Assembly (NCBI RefSeq): GCF_014195095.1
Contig: NZ_JACIBC010000011.1
Span: forward strand, 62,001 to 126,000
From: Rhizobium sp. BK602
Lineage (GTDB): Bacteria > Pseudomonadota > Alphaproteobacteria > Rhizobiales > Rhizobiaceae
DNA: 64,000 nucleotides
Direction: 5' to 3'
The translations under genes and the position numbers were made by a program. The notes below the pieces were generated by a model. The model saw nothing but the letters and a program-made list of their open reading frames with translations, was not told where the DNA came from and made no database searches. This document shows, one piece after another, positions 62,228-64,000 of this stretch (the first letter of the stretch is position 1; each line of letters starts with the position of its first letter).

Positions 62228-64000
62228 TTACGCCACCGCGATCGTCACATGCTGATAGGATTCGGGAAAGTCACCGTCCGTTATCCAATTGGGAGCGTCG
62301 TAATAGAAGCCGCATTTCTGGAAAAGATCGCGGACCACGAGGTTCGCTTCCGTTTCGACAATGTGCCCACTTTTCAGACCGCCATGGTGATAGAGGAAAC
62401 GGATGAAGGCGTTTTCCACCCCGAGCCCCACAACCCGGCAGCTCATAACGAACTGATGGAGATGTGGCCCATGCAAGATGGCGACTCCAACCAGCCCATA
62501 AGACGAGTAATTATCCTGAACGTCAAAGGTCGAGAATTTCCAGCCCTCGGCAAGCGCTCGGCTGCACTCCTCCAGGCTCCAGCGTTTGCCTGTTGTATTG
62601 AACTGATTGGACTTGTTGATCAATTCGAATGCGCGTGCAAAGCTGTTATGCGTAACATCCGTTATGTCCCGGATCGAAACCTTGACGCCTAGCGAGGCTA
62701 GAAAATCATTGCGGGTCATCTGAGACCTTGCGGTCTCACGCTTTACTTGATCCTGGATCATCTGCGTGCGCCGGGCTGATTCCTGGCTGATATAGGGCAC
62801 TTGCAGTTCAGGTGCCCAAAGAAGGACACGCCGTATCGAGTACAATTCTTCCCCGAGGGTGCGGATTGCCGGGAAGGCAGCCTTGACCGATTGCCGTTCA
62901 ACGGGGTTGTCGTCGATGAAAACAACGTTCTTGGGCAGGAGATTCGTGTAAGTCAGGATCTCCTGGATATTTTCCGCCTTTGGCCGCCAATTGATCTTGC
63001 GGATCGCGAAATCGTCAAGGTCGAGCCGTCCGCCAAGAATGCTTGGCCAAAGTTCGTTTATTCTGGCTTCTTCATTCTTGCTGACGATCGCCAGGACGAT
63101 GCCCCTGTGCTTGAGATACTTCAGGGCCTCCACCATGCCGAGCGGCCAGCCCTCGAGAATGTAAGGATGAATGCCGTCCTCGGCGACGACGCCGCGCCAA
63201 AGCGTATCGTCGAGGTCGATAATGACCAGCTTGACGCTGTCGTTCTGCCTGATCGTCCGGTACATGGCATCGATCTCGCTCCATATGGCGAGAACGAAAT
63301 CTTCGATGTTGAATGGATAGAGGTCCGTCAGCTTCGTGGGTACGGCAATGCGCCTCGTATCGTGTTCGCTGTCCCAATCACTGGCGTAAGATCCGTGACT
63401 CCAGGCTTCAACAAAGTCTTCCTGAATATATTTTTTACCGAAAGTTGAGGCGATGGCGTCCGTCTGAACAATATGAGTATTGGTCCTGTCGCGCGCGGTT
63501 TCGTGCAGAACTCTGTTGAGCTGCTCGACAAAGTAGGTGGGATTGCGGAAGTCGTGACGCGGCAACAGACGACCGATCAGGTTCTGCTGAGGTGCCAGAA
63601 ACTCTGATATGAACGTGAGTAGATTGGAGTTTTCAGTATATTCCAATGCACCGTTCAGCGTTTGGAGAAGCCTGTCTTTTGCTTCCTCGAATTTCTCTAT
63701 GAAGGGTTCCTCGCTCTCGTGAGACAGATCGGCGAGCATTGTTTCCGGAACGACCGTTCTCAAGGGAAGGTAAATGAGCTGGAAATCATAATCTTCTGCC
63801 GGCCTCGGCAAACTGGATTCGGCAATTCCAGGGAAATTATAGAGGATATGATCTGTTTGAACGTCGGGGAAAATTTTGTGAGCGTATTCACTAACCCCCT
63901 GCGAAGTGCATGAACCAACAATCAAAATGCGTTTCACTTGGGAGTCCAGGACGGCCAAATCTCGCGGTGTTCGAAAGTGGTATTCCGTATTGGATCTCTT
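62228..64000 (-). CDS. FkbH-like HAD-superfamily protein, incomplete at the right edge
   Basis: The frame stays open to the window end, so the true start probably lies outside; TTG at 63958 is the first start codon inside. N-terminal GSCTSQGVSEYAHKIFP resembles an SGNH-type block. The HAD domain shows KLVIIDLDDTLWRGVVAEDG near residue 240 (DxDxT), VSKNEEARI and VVFIDDNPVERQSVKAAFP near 350. A C-terminal GNAT-like region includes NQFNTTGKRWSLEE and FLYHHGGLKSGHIV. FkbH relatives load glyceryl groups on carrier proteins or act in surface polymer synthesis. Convergent with the DUF1501 gene. Confidence 0.8.
   Translation of the reverse strand, partial: KRSNTEYHFRTPRDLAVLDSQVKRILIVGSCTSQGVSEYAHKIFPDVQTDHILYNFPGIAESSLPRPAEDYDFQLIYLPLRTVVPETMLADLSHESEEPFIEKFEEAKDRLLQTLNGALEYTENSNLLTFISEFLAPQQNLIGRLLPRHDFRNPTYFVEQLNRVLHETARDRTNTHIVQTDAIASTFGKKYIQEDFVEAWSHGSYASDWDSEHDTRRIAVPTKLTDLYPFNIEDFVLAIWSEIDAMYRTIRQNDSVKLVIIDLDDTLWRGVVAEDGIHPYILEGWPLGMVEALKYLKHRGIVLAIVSKNEEARINELWPSILGGRLDLDDFAIRKINWRPKAENIQEILTYTNLLPKNVVFIDDNPVERQSVKAAFPAIRTLGEELYSIRRVLLWAPELQVPYISQESARRTQMIQDQVKRETARSQMTRNDFLASLGVKVSIRDITDVTHNSFARAFELINKSNQFNTTGKRWSLEECSRALAEGWKFSTFDVQDNYSSYGLVGVAILHGPHLHQFVMSCRVVGLGVENAFIRFLYHHGGLKSGHIVETEANLVVRDLFQKCGFYYDAPNWITDGDFPESYQHVTIAVA

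Overview
The window looks like a chromosomal or large-replicon segment of an alphaproteobacterium of the order Hyphomicrobiales, most likely a Rhizobium/Agrobacterium relative. This rests on very high GC codon use, a dense set of solute ABC importers, DUF982 and DUF1127 genes, an Irr-type iron box and a rhizobial-looking surface polysaccharide locus. No rRNA, tRNA or CRISPR array was seen.

Layout. (1) 1-6256: a DapA-family aldolase followed by a complete Dpp/Opp-type ABC importer with overlapping genes. (2) 6326-6891: a ParDE toxin-antitoxin pair. (3) 6888-10160: a reverse operon (small secreted protein, glycerophosphodiester phosphodiesterase, inositol-phosphatase family protein) divergent from a ROK regulator, with a palindrome between them. 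(4) 10191-16878: an MHYT-GGDEF-EAL protein, an iron-type binding protein divergent from a methyltransferase across an Irr-like box, a HigBA-like pair with a leader mini-ORF, a short metallothionein gene, an AraC regulator and a DUF1127 protein. (5) 16944-21567: a ribose-type sugar ABC importer. (6) 22358-27449: a shikimate/quinate catabolic locus (transporter, dehydroshikimate dehydratase, TetR regulator, dehydrogenase) with the same 16-bp palindrome placed between the -35 and -10 of two promoters. (7) 27510-29868: hydroxyacid dehydrogenase and VOC protein divergent from a LysR regulator. (8) 30016-33599: a FecCD-type importer with a leaderless ModA-like protein and a ModE-like box, read here as molybdate/tungstate uptake. 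(9) 33968-35071: a membrane diguanylate cyclase.

(10) 35131-47124 is the most unusual part: an IS481-type element borders a clearly AT-rich island carrying an NAD-dependent epimerase, a glycosyltransferase with three NPDV repeats, a glycosyltransferase fused to a KpsC/KpsS-like domain, an SGNH-like protein, a GSCFA protein, an ABC-2 export permease without its ATPase, and a convergent beta-helix protein with a phage-tail-fibre-like motif. It reads as a horizontally acquired surface polysaccharide locus with a possible matching depolymerase.

(11) 47234-53989: a single reverse operon for uptake and catabolism of a sugar or sugar acid (DapA-family aldolase, GntR, UgpBAEC-type ABC importer, PfkB kinase), headed by a 14-bp palindrome inside its promoter. 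(12) 54171-57708: LysR regulator divergent from an epoxide-hydrolase-type protein, then an M20 dipeptidase. (13) 57954-62188: an ECF sigma factor, putative anti-sigma, CnrX-like periplasmic sensor, DUF1800 and DUF1501 operon. (14) 62228-64000: an FkbH-like HAD protein that runs off the right edge.

All functions are inferred from motifs and gene order read by eye; no database search was possible.
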